This document shows, piece by piece, positions 10,856-19,939 of a DNA stretch of 64,000 bases; position 1 is the stretch's first letter, and each line of letters starts with the position of its first letter. The DNA comes from Bog-473 sp963755495. GTDB taxonomy: Bacteria > Actinomycetota > Acidimicrobiia > Acidimicrobiales > RAAP-2. The DNA lies in the NCBI GenBank assembly GCA_963755495.1, contig CAVWJS010000006.1:558001-622000 (forward strand), written 5' to 3'. The notes under the pieces were generated by a model that searched no databases, was not told where the DNA came from, and saw nothing but the letters and a program-made list of their open reading frames with translations. A program made the translations under genes and the position numbers.

Positions 10856-12748
10856 ATGAAACTCACGCGAAAGAACCGAACTGACGCGGAGCACGGCCGC
10901 GAGTCCGCCGATGACACTGGCGAGACTGGTAGCAGCGCTGTATCAGGTGGCGCATCCACTCTGACAGATTCAGGAGGAGAGGCCGGCTTCGGAGTCGCGC
11001 CACAGGAGACACGAAGCCCCGTCTTAGTCGCGACCGATGTTCCGGCTATTCCGCCAATTGCAGCGGGTCATGCTGGTCAACAACTCGGTGACGTCTTGGT
11101 GCTGCGCGGCCTAGTCACCCACGCCCAGGTGCAAGAGGCCCTCGAGGTCCAACGAGAGTCCGGTGGGCGCCTGGGCGAGTTGTTGGTGTCGATGGGCGTG
11201 CTCGAAGAGCGGAGCCTGGTCGATGCCCTAGCCGAGTTCTTCGGGATGCCCGTGGCCGACCTGCGTCGCTATAAGCCCGACCCCGAGGCCCTGGCGCTGA
11301 TCAGCGAAGAAGTGGCCCGTTCCAACATGGCCATGCCGATCAGCCTGCACGACGATGGGCTCCATGTCGCAGTGGCCGAGCCCAGCGACGCCTTGCGTTT
11401 CTTGCTCTCCGAAAAGAGCGGGCACCCGGTCCGCCTGTTGCTCGCTCCCATGAGCGATGTGCTCTGGGCCATCGACAGCAACTACCGCGCCATTGGTGGG
11501 GTGGCCCAACTGGTCCAGGCCTTCGAGGTGGTCGAGGGTTCACGCAAGCGTGCCGTCGAGCCCGCCGTCCCAGTGGTGGTGGCCGACGACGCCCCTGTGG
11601 TCCAAGTGGTCGACCGGATCTTGACCCAGGCCATGCGGGACCGGGCTTCTGACGTGCACATCGAACCGTCCGACGACGTCGTGCGGGTGCGCTTTCGCAT
11701 CGACGGCGCCTTAAAGGAGATCTTGGTCCTTCCCTCGGCCATGGGCCTGGGCTTGGTCAGCCGCATCAAGATCATGGCGGGCATGAACATCGTCGAGCGC
11801 CGCCGGCCCCAAGACGGCCAGCTGACCACCATGGTCGACGGCAAGGAAATCGACGTGCGGGTGGCGACGACCGCCACCATCTGGGGTGAGAAGTGCGTCA
11901 TGCGGATCTTGGACAAGACCCGCTCGGTGTTGCGCCTCGACGACCTCGGCATGCCGGCCGACACCCATGACCGCTACTCCAAGATCGTCCGGGCCCCCTT
12001 TGGCATGGTGCTGTGCGCCGGCCCGACGGGCAGTGGGAAGACCACCACCCTTTATGCCACCTTGAGCGAGGTCAACAACCCGACCCTCAATGTCATGACC
12101 ATCGAGGACCCGGTCGAGTACGTCTTCCCCTCCATCAATCAGATCCAGACCAACGACCAGGCCGGGCTGACCTTCGCCACCGGGCTCAAATCCATCCTGC
12201 GCCAGGACCCCGACGTGATCTTGGTGGGGGAGATCCGTGACGTCGAAACGGCCCGCGTGGCGGTCCAGTCCGCCTTGACCGGGCACTTCGTGGTCTCCTC
12301 TTTGCACGCCACGGACGCCGTCTCGGCCCTGCACCGCTTCTTGGACATGGGCATCGAGTCCTTTCTCATCGCCTCTTCGGTCCTCGCCGTGGTGGGCCAG
12401 CGCCTGGTGCGCCGGATCTGCCCGTCGTGCAAGGCCCGCTACACCCCCACGGCCGAAGAGCTGGCCTTCTATGAAGACAGCGGGGGACCGCCCAAGGAGA
12501 TCTTCTACAAGGGGACGGGCTGCAACTTCTGCAGCGACACCGGCTACCAGGACCGCATCGGGGTCTATGAGCTGCTCGAGATGACGCCTGAAATCCGCCG
12601 CCTCATCGTGGGTTGGGCGACCCAGGAAGAGTTGCGCTCCCTGGCCCAAAAGCAGGGCATGCGCACACTGCGCACCGAGGCCACCAACCTCGTGGCCGAA
12701 GACATCACCACCGTGGCCGAAGTGATTAGGAGCATGTACACGCTATGA
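10856..12748 (+). CDS. pilB: Type IV pilus assembly ATPase PilB, cassette B
   Basis: ATG 10856 is chosen because GGAG lies five bases upstream and it removes an unsupported 34-residue extension. The 630-residue product has a polar N-terminal tail and an MshEN/T2SSE N-terminal domain (GDVLVLRGLVTHAQVQEALEVQ; residues 75-170). A central T2SSE domain contains RASDVHIEPSDD. The ATPase core has Walker A GPTGSGKTTT, the LVGEIRD Walker B region and the CPSC/CNFC zinc motif. MshEN domains in some PilB/MshE ATPases bind cyclic-di-GMP (established), and a cyclic-di-GMP enzyme is encoded nearby, so ligand control is plausible. It overlaps pilC by four bases. Confidence 0.97.
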   Translation: MKLTRKNRTDAEHGRESADDTGETGSSAVSGGASTLTDSGGEAGFGVAPQETRSPVLVATDVPAIPPIAAGHAGQQLGDVLVLRGLVTHAQVQEALEVQRESGGRLGELLVSMGVLEERSLVDALAEFFGMPVADLRRYKPDPEALALISEEVARSNMAMPISLHDDGLHVAVAEPSDALRFLLSEKSGHPVRLLLAPMSDVLWAIDSNYRAIGGVAQLVQAFEVVEGSRKRAVEPAVPVVVADDAPVVQVVDRILTQAMRDRASDVHIEPSDDVVRVRFRIDGALKEILVLPSAMGLGLVSRIKIMAGMNIVERRRPQDGQLTTMVDGKEIDVRVATTATIWGEKCVMRILDKTRSVLRLDDLGMPADTHDRYSKIVRAPFGMVLCAGPTGSGKTTTLYATLSEVNNPTLNVMTIEDPVEYVFPSINQIQTNDQAGLTFATGLKSILRQDPDVILVGEIRDVETARVAVQSALTGHFVVSSLHATDAVSALHRFLDMGIESFLIASSVLAVVGQRLVRRICPSCKARYTPTAEELAFYEDSGGPPKEIFYKGTGCNFCSDTGYQDRIGVYELLEMTPEIRRLIVGWATQEELRSLAQKQGMRTLRTEATNLVAEDITTVAEVIRSMYTL

Positions 12749-13971
12749 GCACAACCAAGAACATGTCCAGGTTCCGCTTCAGTGCGCTCAACAGCACCGG
12801 AGCCAAGGTGAACGGGGTCGAGCTGGCCACAAGTTCCGGCGCGGCCCACCTCGCCCTGCTCGAGCGCGGCTATCAGCCCCTGGAGGTGACCGAGAAGAAG
12901 AGCCTCCTCAGCCTCGAGCTCACCACCAAGAAGGTGCCCCGCAAAGAGATCATGCACTTCTCCCGCCAGATGGGCGTGTTCATGAAGGCGGGTATTCCGA
13001 TCATGGAGGCCCTCGAAGTTATCGAGTCCGAGGTAACAGAGAAGCTCATGAAGAGGGTACTCATCGGGATGATCGAGGATCTCCGGGCCGGCGACACCTT
13101 CGCCGCCGCCGCGAAATCGCACCCCGAAGCCTTCCCGAACTTCTACGTCGGCATCCTCGAGTCGGCCGAGCTCACCGGGAACCTCGACACCGTCCTCAAC
13201 CAGCTGGCCGACTACATCGAGCGTGACGTCGAGGCTCGCTCCACCCTGACCTCGGCCATGATCTACCCCGCGGTGACTCTCGCTATGTCCGTGGTGGTGA
13301 TCGTGGTTCTTGCTGCTTTTGTGATGCCCCGCTTTGTGGTGTTCTTCAAGTCACTGAACGCCAAACTTCCGCTCCCGACCCGCATGCTGCTCAGCGGTAC
13401 TTCGCTCTTCACGCATTTATGGTTTGTCTTCATAGGGGGCATTATCGCCATAGTCGTGGGCTTCATCGCCATGCGGCGTTCGCCGAACGGAAGGGCGATC
13501 CTCGATGGGATCGCATTGAAGCTCCCGGTTCTCGGCGCTCTCATTCAGGCCGCAGTGCTGGAACGCATCTGCCGTGTGCTGTCCTCCATGCTCCGCGCCG
13601 GCGTTGACCTGCCCCAAGCCATGGCCACCACCGCTGACTCCGCCAACAACGCCGTCTACTACAAAGGGATCAACCACATCCGAGATGAGATGATGCAGGG
13701 CCAGGGTCTGGCGGAGCCTCTGGCCCGCACCGGCCTGTTTCCAGGCGCGGCGCAGCAGATGTTCCGAGTCGGGGAAGAAACCGGAACGCTCGACACACAA
13801 CTCGAGACGGCGGCCGTCTACTATCACCGCGAGCTCGAGGTCCGGGTGAAGCACTTCACCAGCCTCTTCGAGCCTGCCGTCATCATCTTCATGGGGGTCA
13901 TCGTCGGGTTCGTTGCCGTCGCCCTTATTTCCGCCATGTATGGCATCTACAGCCAAGTGAAGGTCTCGTGA
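12745..13971 (+). CDS. pilC: Type IV pilus inner-membrane platform protein PilC, cassette B
   Basis: The 408-residue protein carries two T2SSF domains (KEIMHFSRQMGVFMKAGIPI and ERICRVLSSMLRAGVDLPQA) and three membrane segments, with a C-terminal anchor AVIIFMGVIVGFVAVAL. It overlaps pilB upstream by four bases, and its TGA overlaps the GTG of the next prepilin gene, so the operon is tightly packed. Compared with cassette A, the start and the periplasmic-facing second half are nearly unchanged. The first membrane region and the 1320-1560-equivalent region differ considerably. Confidence 0.97.
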   Translation: MSTTKNMSRFRFSALNSTGAKVNGVELATSSGAAHLALLERGYQPLEVTEKKSLLSLELTTKKVPRKEIMHFSRQMGVFMKAGIPIMEALEVIESEVTEKLMKRVLIGMIEDLRAGDTFAAAAKSHPEAFPNFYVGILESAELTGNLDTVLNQLADYIERDVEARSTLTSAMIYPAVTLAMSVVVIVVLAAFVMPRFVVFFKSLNAKLPLPTRMLLSGTSLFTHLWFVFIGGIIAIVVGFIAMRRSPNGRAILDGIALKLPVLGALIQAAVLERICRVLSSMLRAGVDLPQAMATTADSANNAVYYKGINHIRDEMMQGQGLAEPLARTGLFPGAAQQMFRVGEETGTLDTQLETAAVYYHRELEVRVKHFTSLFEPAVIIFMGVIVGFVAVALISAMYGIYSQVKVS

Positions 13972-15377
13972 GGAAGAGAGCCAGCTTTCGGGACGTATCT
14001 ACGCCTTGGAAGCATTGCGCCAATTCATCGGAAGTTCGCTCCGAGGACGGGTTCACCTTGATTGAATTGATCATCGTCACTGCGGTACTGCCGGTCGTTA
14101 TTGGAGCTATCGCGATGGCTCTCGTTTCCGTGTTCTCTCTTCAAAGTAGCGTCACGAATCGGCTCTCAGACTCAGGTGACGCGCAAGTTGTGTCGGCCAG
14201 CTTCGAGAGTGACGTGCAGAGCGCCAGCTTCATCACCGCACCTTCCGCTCCGACGCAAGGGGTGCTACAGAGCGCGCCGCAAAATCCCGCACCGTGTGAA
14301 ACGACGGCGCAGGCGGCCAACACATCCACTTCAGAAGTACTCGGCCTTGAGTGGGGAAGCGGGAAGACCGAAATCTCTTATGTCGATGCGCCGCAAGGTG
14401 CCGCATACAACCTACTCAGGAACTACTGTCACAACGGCAGCACCACCCCCGTCACCTCCGTTGTCGTATCTCGTGACATCTCATTCGGACAAACGGCGAC
14501 GGTGACGTGCTCGACCCTTGCCACCAGCGAATGCAGCGGAACGGCGAACTACACAAACAGTTGGGTATCCGCCGCCGGAGTAACGGGCGTCACCTTCTCC
14601 ATCACCGAACCGGGTAGCAATTACAAATACACGCTTACGGCACTTCCTGGAGCGAGCTCACCGTCGAATGACCAATCGCAGGTAGCAAACGCCAACTCGA
14701 GCTGCGGCTTTGCCACACCCGGTACGGGTACCTATGCGTCCTCCCTTTGTTTCGTCGATTTTTCTCCCTATTCCCAAACGCCGGTGGCGTGCCCGCAAGC
14801 CCCAACACTTCAGGAGATCTCAGCGCCTATCGCGAATACGCCCTACACAATGACCTTCTGTCTCGGTGTGTCCGGTGCATCGGTGTCCCCGCACGCGATT
14901 CCCACCTACTTTGCTCCCCCCACGAGTGAGGCATTCTTGGGGAACAACGGTTTTTACACCGGGATACCCGGTGATCCGGCCCTGTATCAGACCGGCGCGG
15001 GAACGACCACCGTGACCATCAACAACATTCAGGTATTGGATTCGAACGGCAATCCAGCATCGGGTTGGGAACTCGTGACGGGCGATGCCGAATCGACGGA
15101 TGCCGGCGAGTCTCTCTCGTGGACGTCGAACAAAGTGTTGAACGGACTGCCCAACACCAACAGTGCCACGGCTCCCTACGGCAACGCCTGCGCGTACCCT
15201 TCACTTCCGGGTGGCGTGGATTTGACGGGATTGGGCACAACGACAGTCACGTGCGCGGCCAGTGTGAGCTCTGACAAGACAGGCACCGTGATGCTCGAGG
15301 CTCTCACTCCTTCGTCGCTGACCGTCACGATGGTCGGTACCGGCCTTGAGGCGATCTTCATCGGACTTCTACTGTGA
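13968..15377 (+). CDS. Type IV prepilin-like minor pilin, cassette B
   Basis: The start is GTG 13968, overlapping the pilC stop. The 469-residue protein has a basic leader of about 32 residues, a cleavage motif ending EDG followed by FTLIELIIV (Glu +5), and one hydrophobic helix. The next 60 residues (VFSLQSSVTNRLSDSGDAQVVSASFESDVQSASFI) closely match the cassette A protein at 2026. The remaining ectodomain is unrelated to that protein: Ser/Thr/Gly rich, with several cysteines that could form disulfides outside the cell. It ends in a hydrophobic MVGTGLEAIFIGLLL tail. Probable minor pilin. The ectodomain has no family I recognise. Confidence 0.8.
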   Translation: MRKRASFRDVSTPWKHCANSSEVRSEDGFTLIELIIVTAVLPVVIGAIAMALVSVFSLQSSVTNRLSDSGDAQVVSASFESDVQSASFITAPSAPTQGVLQSAPQNPAPCETTAQAANTSTSEVLGLEWGSGKTEISYVDAPQGAAYNLLRNYCHNGSTTPVTSVVVSRDISFGQTATVTCSTLATSECSGTANYTNSWVSAAGVTGVTFSITEPGSNYKYTLTALPGASSPSNDQSQVANANSSCGFATPGTGTYASSLCFVDFSPYSQTPVACPQAPTLQEISAPIANTPYTMTFCLGVSGASVSPHAIPTYFAPPTSEAFLGNNGFYTGIPGDPALYQTGAGTTTVTINNIQVLDSNGNPASGWELVTGDAESTDAGESLSWTSNKVLNGLPNTNSATAPYGNACAYPSLPGGVDLTGLGTTTVTCAASVSSDKTGTVMLEALTPSSLTVTMVGTGLEAIFIGLLL

Positions 15378-18300
15378 TGGGCCAGATACGACGGCTCATG
15401 AGAAACGAACGTGCCGGTAGCGAGGACGTTGGAACGCGGGTGTGCGCCCGCAAATCCGAATCCGGTGACACCATGGTCGAGGTATTGCTCGCCATTCTGA
15501 TCCTGGGTTTGACTTCCGTGGCCCTGCTCCTCGCATTCGGAACAGCAATCACCGGTTCGGCTGAGCATCGGACCCAGACCACGGCTGACACCGTGCTGCG
15601 TACGGCGACAGAAGAGGCCACAACGCAGATCCAGCAAGCGGCGACCACCTTAAGCGGATTCTGCAACGCAGCCGGAGCGGTGAACCTCACGCTCCCGAGC
15701 GGTTACAGCTGGAGCATTTCTTCGGTGCAGTATTGGAACGGATCGTCCTTTGTGTCTGGCGTTTCAAATTGCACGTCCGGTTCCTCGCAGCGCATTACGG
15801 TGACCGTGACCTCTAACGGGGTCAGTTACAACGTCACGGTCGTCGTGGCCGACCCGCTTGCTCCTACCCCTCCGACGCCCGGCGCTGCTTCGCAGCTGGT
15901 GTTTCTTCAGACCCCTGGAGCGTCTACGGCCGGTGTTAATTTCGTCGGCCAGCCCTACGTCGAGGTCGAGGACAGCCAGGGCAACATCGTGCTTAACGAC
16001 CTGTCTTCGCTCAGCCTGACGCTTAATACCGTTGGCGGAGGAAACAGTGCGACCCTTTCAAGCAGTTGCGCCGCCGGTCCCGAATCATTCGGTGTGTTCT
16101 ATTTCTCAGGTTGCAGCATCACCCAATCCGGCACGTACACCCTCACGGCATCCGACCCGCCCCTCAGTCTGACCAAAACAAGTGGCCAATTCACAGTAAC
16201 TGCGGGTTTGGCGACCCAGCTTGTCTTCAATCCGGCCAGCCCGGGGCCCGGAATTGCCGGAAGCGCCCTGCCAAATGTGTCGGCTCAGGTTGAGGACAGC
16301 TTCGGGAATGTCGCCACGACAGCTACGGGCTCCGTGACACTTTCCATTGCTTCGGGACCACAATCCAGTTTCATTTCAGGCACGACAAACGTGAATCTGA
16401 GCGGCGGTATCGCCAACTTCTCGGACCTGATCTTCGGTAAAGCGGGGACGTATACCCTCACGGAAACGCCAAATGGCATCAGTGGGGTAACCAGCTCCAA
16501 CAACTCGATGAGCTTCCTCGTAGTGCACGGGCCGGTGAGCGCAACCGTGTCGACGGTCAACGCCAGCCCTGCCAGCGTCACCGCTGATGGGACATCCACC
16601 TCGACCGTGACGGTGACCCTGGTGGACGCCTTCGGCAACCCGGTGTCCGGGAAGAACGTTGTGCTGTCGCAGCCCGGGAGCACCAGTTCGACGATCTCTT
16701 CAGCGAGTGGTTCGTCAAACAGCAGCGGTGTGGTCACCTTTACGGTGACGGACACAACGGCAGAAGTCGTGACGTACTCTGCGACTGACACCTCGGATGG
16801 CACCGCGATCTCCGGCACGGGCATTGTTACCTTTAAGGCTGGCACCGTGTCGGCCACCGAATCTTCGGTCTCTGCGAGCCCGGTGAGCGTCAATGCCAAT
16901 GGAACTGCGACCTCGACCATTACGGTGCTCCTCGAAGACACCTTCGGCAACCCGGTATCGGGCAAGACGGTCACCCTGACTCAGCCGGGTTCGGGGCACT
17001 CCATCATCGGCGCTGCCAGTGGGACCTCCACGGCGGGTGGCGTGGTTACCTTCATCGTCAAGGACAGCACGGCTCAAGCCGTGACCTACACAGCGACGGA
17101 TACTTCGGACAGCATCACCGTCAGTGGCACGGCTCGAGTCATCTTCTATGGTCCGGCTGCGAACCCCGAGTCGAGCGTGAATTCCAGTCCCGCCAGCGTC
17201 ATCGCCAACGGTACGTCCACGTCGACCATTTCGGTCATCCTCTTGGACGCCAATGGAAACGCAGTGCCGGGAAAGACGGTCACGCTCGCGCAGACTGGTC
17301 ACTCCACCATCGGCGCGGCCAGCGGAACCTCTGATGCCAACGGACTGGTTACCTTCACGGTGACCGACACCAAGGCAGAAACGGTGACCTACACCGCGAA
17401 GGACACCACGGACAATGTGACGATCACCGACACCGCTGCCGTGCTATTCGTTCCAGGACCCGTGAGTACAGCGACATCGACCGTCAACCCGAGCCCGGCC
17501 AGTGTCACCGCCAATGGGACTCTGACTTCAACCATCACGGTCACCCTTTTGGATGCCCAGGGCAACCCGGTATCGGGAAAGACAGTCGCGCTGTCCCAAG
17601 GCCTTGGCACGGGATCGATAATCTCGGGACCCAGCGGGACCTCCAACTCGAGCGGCGTCGTCACCTTCAACGCAACCGATGTCACCGCGGAATCTGTCAC
17701 CTACTTCGCCACAGATACGACCGACAGCGTGTCCCTCACTGACACTGCTGTGGTCACGTTCCTTGCCGGCCCGGTGACAGCCGCGCAGTCACAAGTCAAC
17801 TCCAGCCCGACGACGGTCACCGCCAACGGTGTGGCGATCTCGACCATCACCGTGACGCTCTCCGATGTTGAGGGCAACCCGGTATCGGGCAAGACCGTGA
17901 CCCTGGCGCAGTCGACCGGTGGTCATTCCATTATCGGCGCCGCCAGCGGCACATCTGATGTCAACGGCCTCGTGACCTTCGTCGTGAAGGACAGCACGGC
18001 AGAGACCGTGACGTATACCGCCAAGGACACCACGGACAACGTGACGATCATCGACACCGCCGCCGTCGTCTTCTACGGCCCGGCCAACGCGGCCCGGTCC
18101 CAGGTCAACTCGAGCCCCACCACAGTGGCGGCGAACGGTGCCGCCACGTCGACCATCAGCGTCAATCTCGAAGATGTCAATGGCAATCCTGTCCCGGGCA
18201 AGACGGTCACATTGGCGCAGTCGACGGGGGGTCACTCCATCATCGGCGCCGCTAGCGGTACCTCTGACGCCAACGGCCTGGTTACCTTCGTGGTGAAGGA

Positions 18301-19939
18301 CAGCACGGCTGAGACCTTGACCTACACCGCCAAGGACACTACGGACAACGTCACTGTCACGGGTACTGCTCAGGTTGTTTTCTTTGGGCCGGGCTCTGCC
18401 TCCAAGTCGAGCGTGAACCCGAGTCCGGCGAGCGTCACGGCGAACGGCGTCGCTACGTCGACCGTCACGGTGACCCTCCTTGATGCCAACAGCGTTCCGG
18501 TGCCGGGAAAGACGGTCACATTGGCCCAGTCGAACGGTGGCAACTCGGCCATCTCAGCCGCCAGCGGCATCTCGAGCGCCAGTGGCGTGGTCACCTTCAC
18601 GGTGACGGACACCACGGCCCAAGCCGTCACCTATACGGCCACCGATTCGACCGATAACGTCACAATCACCGATACAGCGGTCGTGACCTTCACGCCCGGC
18701 CCGGTGACCGCGGCCCAGTCCACTGTCTCGGCCAGCCCGACCTCGGTCACCGCCAACGGCGCGTCCGTTTCCACGGTCACTGTCACGCTCCTCGACGCCA
18801 ACAGCAACCCGGTGTCGGGCAAGACGGTCACATTGGCCCAGACGGGGGGAGGCCACTCCACCATTTCGGCGGCTAGCGGTACCTCGAGCGCCAGTGGTGT
18901 GGTCACCTTCACGGTGAAGGACACCCACACCGAGGCCCTCACCTATACCGCTACCGATTCGTCCGACAGCCTTACGGTCACGCAAACCGCTGTGGTGACC
19001 TTCACGCCCGGCCCGGTGACCGCGGCCCAGTCCACTGTCTCGGCCAGCCCGACCTCGGTCACCGCCAACGGCGCGTCCGTTTCCACGGTCACTGTCACGC
19101 TCCTCGACGCCAACAGCAACCCGGTGTCGGGCAAGACGGTCACATTGGCCCAGTCGGGGGGAGGCCACTCCACCATTTCGGCGGCTAGCGGTACCTCGAG
19201 CGCCAGTGGTGTGGTCACCTTCACGGTGAAGGACACCCACACCGAGGCCCTCACCTATACCGCTACCGATTCGTCCGACAGCCTTACGGTCACGCAAACC
19301 GCGGTGGTGACCTTCACGCCTGGCCCGGTGACCGCGGCCCAGTCCACGGTCTCGGCCAGTCCAATCACGGTCACCGCCAACGGCACGGCCGTTTCCACGG
19401 TCACCGTCACGCTCCTCGACGCCAACAGCAACCCGGTGTCGGGCAAGACGGTGACCCTGGCCCAGACGGGGGGAGGCCACTCCACCATTTCGGCGGCCAG
19501 CGGTACCTCGAGTGCCAGTGGTGTGGTTACCTTCACGGTGAAGGACACCCACACCGAGGCCCTCACCTATACCGCTACCGATTCGTCCGACAGCCTTACG
19601 GTCACGCAAACCGCGGTGGTGACCTTCACGCCTGGCCCGGTGACCGCGGCCCAGTCCACGGTCTCGGCCAGCCCGACCACGGTCACCGGCTCCGGCAACT
19701 CCTCAACGATCACGGTCACTCTCCTCGACGCCAATGGGAACCCGGTCTCGGGCAAGACGGTGTCGCTGACCGCAGGGAGTGGAAGCTCGGTAATCACCGG
19801 GCCTAGTGGGACCTCGACCTCCAGTGGCGTCGTCACGTTTAGCGTGAAGGACGGCACGCACCAAACGGTGACCTACACGGCCAAGGACACGACGGACAAC
19901 GTCACGATCACCCAGACCGCGGCGGTGATCTTCAATTGA
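15374..19939 (+). CDS. Giant prepilin-adhesin with Big_1-like Ig repeat array, cassette B
   Basis: The 1521-residue product starts at GTG 15374 (ATG 15377 is an alternative), overlapping the preceding stop. Residues 1-34 are a basic prepilin leader. The class III site is SESG followed by DTMVEVLLAILIL, with Asp at +1 instead of the usual Phe or Met and Glu at +5. One transmembrane helix follows, then a small pilin-like region to about residue 165. Two Ig-like modules (residues 175-385) are followed by 11 bacterial Ig repeats of about 104 residues resembling Big_1 domains of invasin and intimin (STVTVTLLDANSNPVSGKTV core). Proteins of this shape are predicted to be PilD-processed and displayed on or through the pilus, with the Ig array as a stalk or adhesive arm (inference). 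Far larger than usual minor pilins (150-300 residues). Confidence 0.85.
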   Translation: MMGQIRRLMRNERAGSEDVGTRVCARKSESGDTMVEVLLAILILGLTSVALLLAFGTAITGSAEHRTQTTADTVLRTATEEATTQIQQAATTLSGFCNAAGAVNLTLPSGYSWSISSVQYWNGSSFVSGVSNCTSGSSQRITVTVTSNGVSYNVTVVVADPLAPTPPTPGAASQLVFLQTPGASTAGVNFVGQPYVEVEDSQGNIVLNDLSSLSLTLNTVGGGNSATLSSSCAAGPESFGVFYFSGCSITQSGTYTLTASDPPLSLTKTSGQFTVTAGLATQLVFNPASPGPGIAGSALPNVSAQVEDSFGNVATTATGSVTLSIASGPQSSFISGTTNVNLSGGIANFSDLIFGKAGTYTLTETPNGISGVTSSNNSMSFLVVHGPVSATVSTVNASPASVTADGTSTSTVTVTLVDAFGNPVSGKNVVLSQPGSTSSTISSASGSSNSSGVVTFTVTDTTAEVVTYSATDTSDGTAISGTGIVTFKAGTVSATESSVSASPVSVNANGTATSTITVLLEDTFGNPVSGKTVTLTQPGSGHSIIGAASGTSTAGGVVTFIVKDSTAQAVTYTATDTSDSITVSGTARVIFYGPAANPESSVNSSPASVIANGTSTSTISVILLDANGNAVPGKTVTLAQTGHSTIGAASGTSDANGLVTFTVTDTKAETVTYTAKDTTDNVTITDTAAVLFVPGPVSTATSTVNPSPASVTANGTLTSTITVTLLDAQGNPVSGKTVALSQGLGTGSIISGPSGTSNSSGVVTFNATDVTAESVTYFATDTTDSVSLTDTAVVTFLAGPVTAAQSQVNSSPTTVTANGVAISTITVTLSDVEGNPVSGKTVTLAQSTGGHSIIGAASGTSDVNGLVTFVVKDSTAETVTYTAKDTTDNVTIIDTAAVVFYGPANAARSQVNSSPTTVAANGAATSTISVNLEDVNGNPVPGKTVTLAQSTGGHSIIGAASGTSDANGLVTFVVKDSTAETLTYTAKDTTDNVTVTGTAQVVFFGPGSASKSSVNPSPASVTANGVATSTVTVTLLDANSVPVPGKTVTLAQSNGGNSAISAASGISSASGVVTFTVTDTTAQAVTYTATDSTDNVTITDTAVVTFTPGPVTAAQSTVSASPTSVTANGASVSTVTVTLLDANSNPVSGKTVTLAQTGGGHSTISAASGTSSASGVVTFTVKDTHTEALTYTATDSSDSLTVTQTAVVTFTPGPVTAAQSTVSASPTSVTANGASVSTVTVTLLDANSNPVSGKTVTLAQSGGGHSTISAASGTSSASGVVTFTVKDTHTEALTYTATDSSDSLTVTQTAVVTFTPGPVTAAQSTVSASPITVTANGTAVSTVTVTLLDANSNPVSGKTVTLAQTGGGHSTISAASGTSSASGVVTFTVKDTHTEALTYTATDSSDSLTVTQTAVVTFTPGPVTAAQSTVSASPTTVTGSGNSSTITVTLLDANGNPVSGKTVSLTAGSGSSVITGPSGTSTSSGVVTFSVKDGTHQTVTYTAKDTTDNVTITQTAAVIFN
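16530..19939 (+). repeat. Array of 11 Big_1-like repeats, about 312 bp each
   Basis: Eleven units carry the pattern SxV..SP..V.ANG...ST.TVTL.D..GNPVSGKTVTL and a closing VTYTA.DTTD..T.T.TA.V.F. Units starting near 18705, 19017 and 19329 are nearly identical over 312 bases, indicating very recent duplication or homogenisation. Earlier units are more diverged. Such exact repeats are prone to recombination and also to assembly collapse, so the true copy number may differ. Confidence 0.9.

Noticed and set aside
18554..19609. Long minus-strand open frames (up to 351 codons) across the adhesin repeats
   Set aside because: They mirror the 312-base repeat on the other strand, are low in complexity and have no family features; they are by-products of GC-rich codon use.
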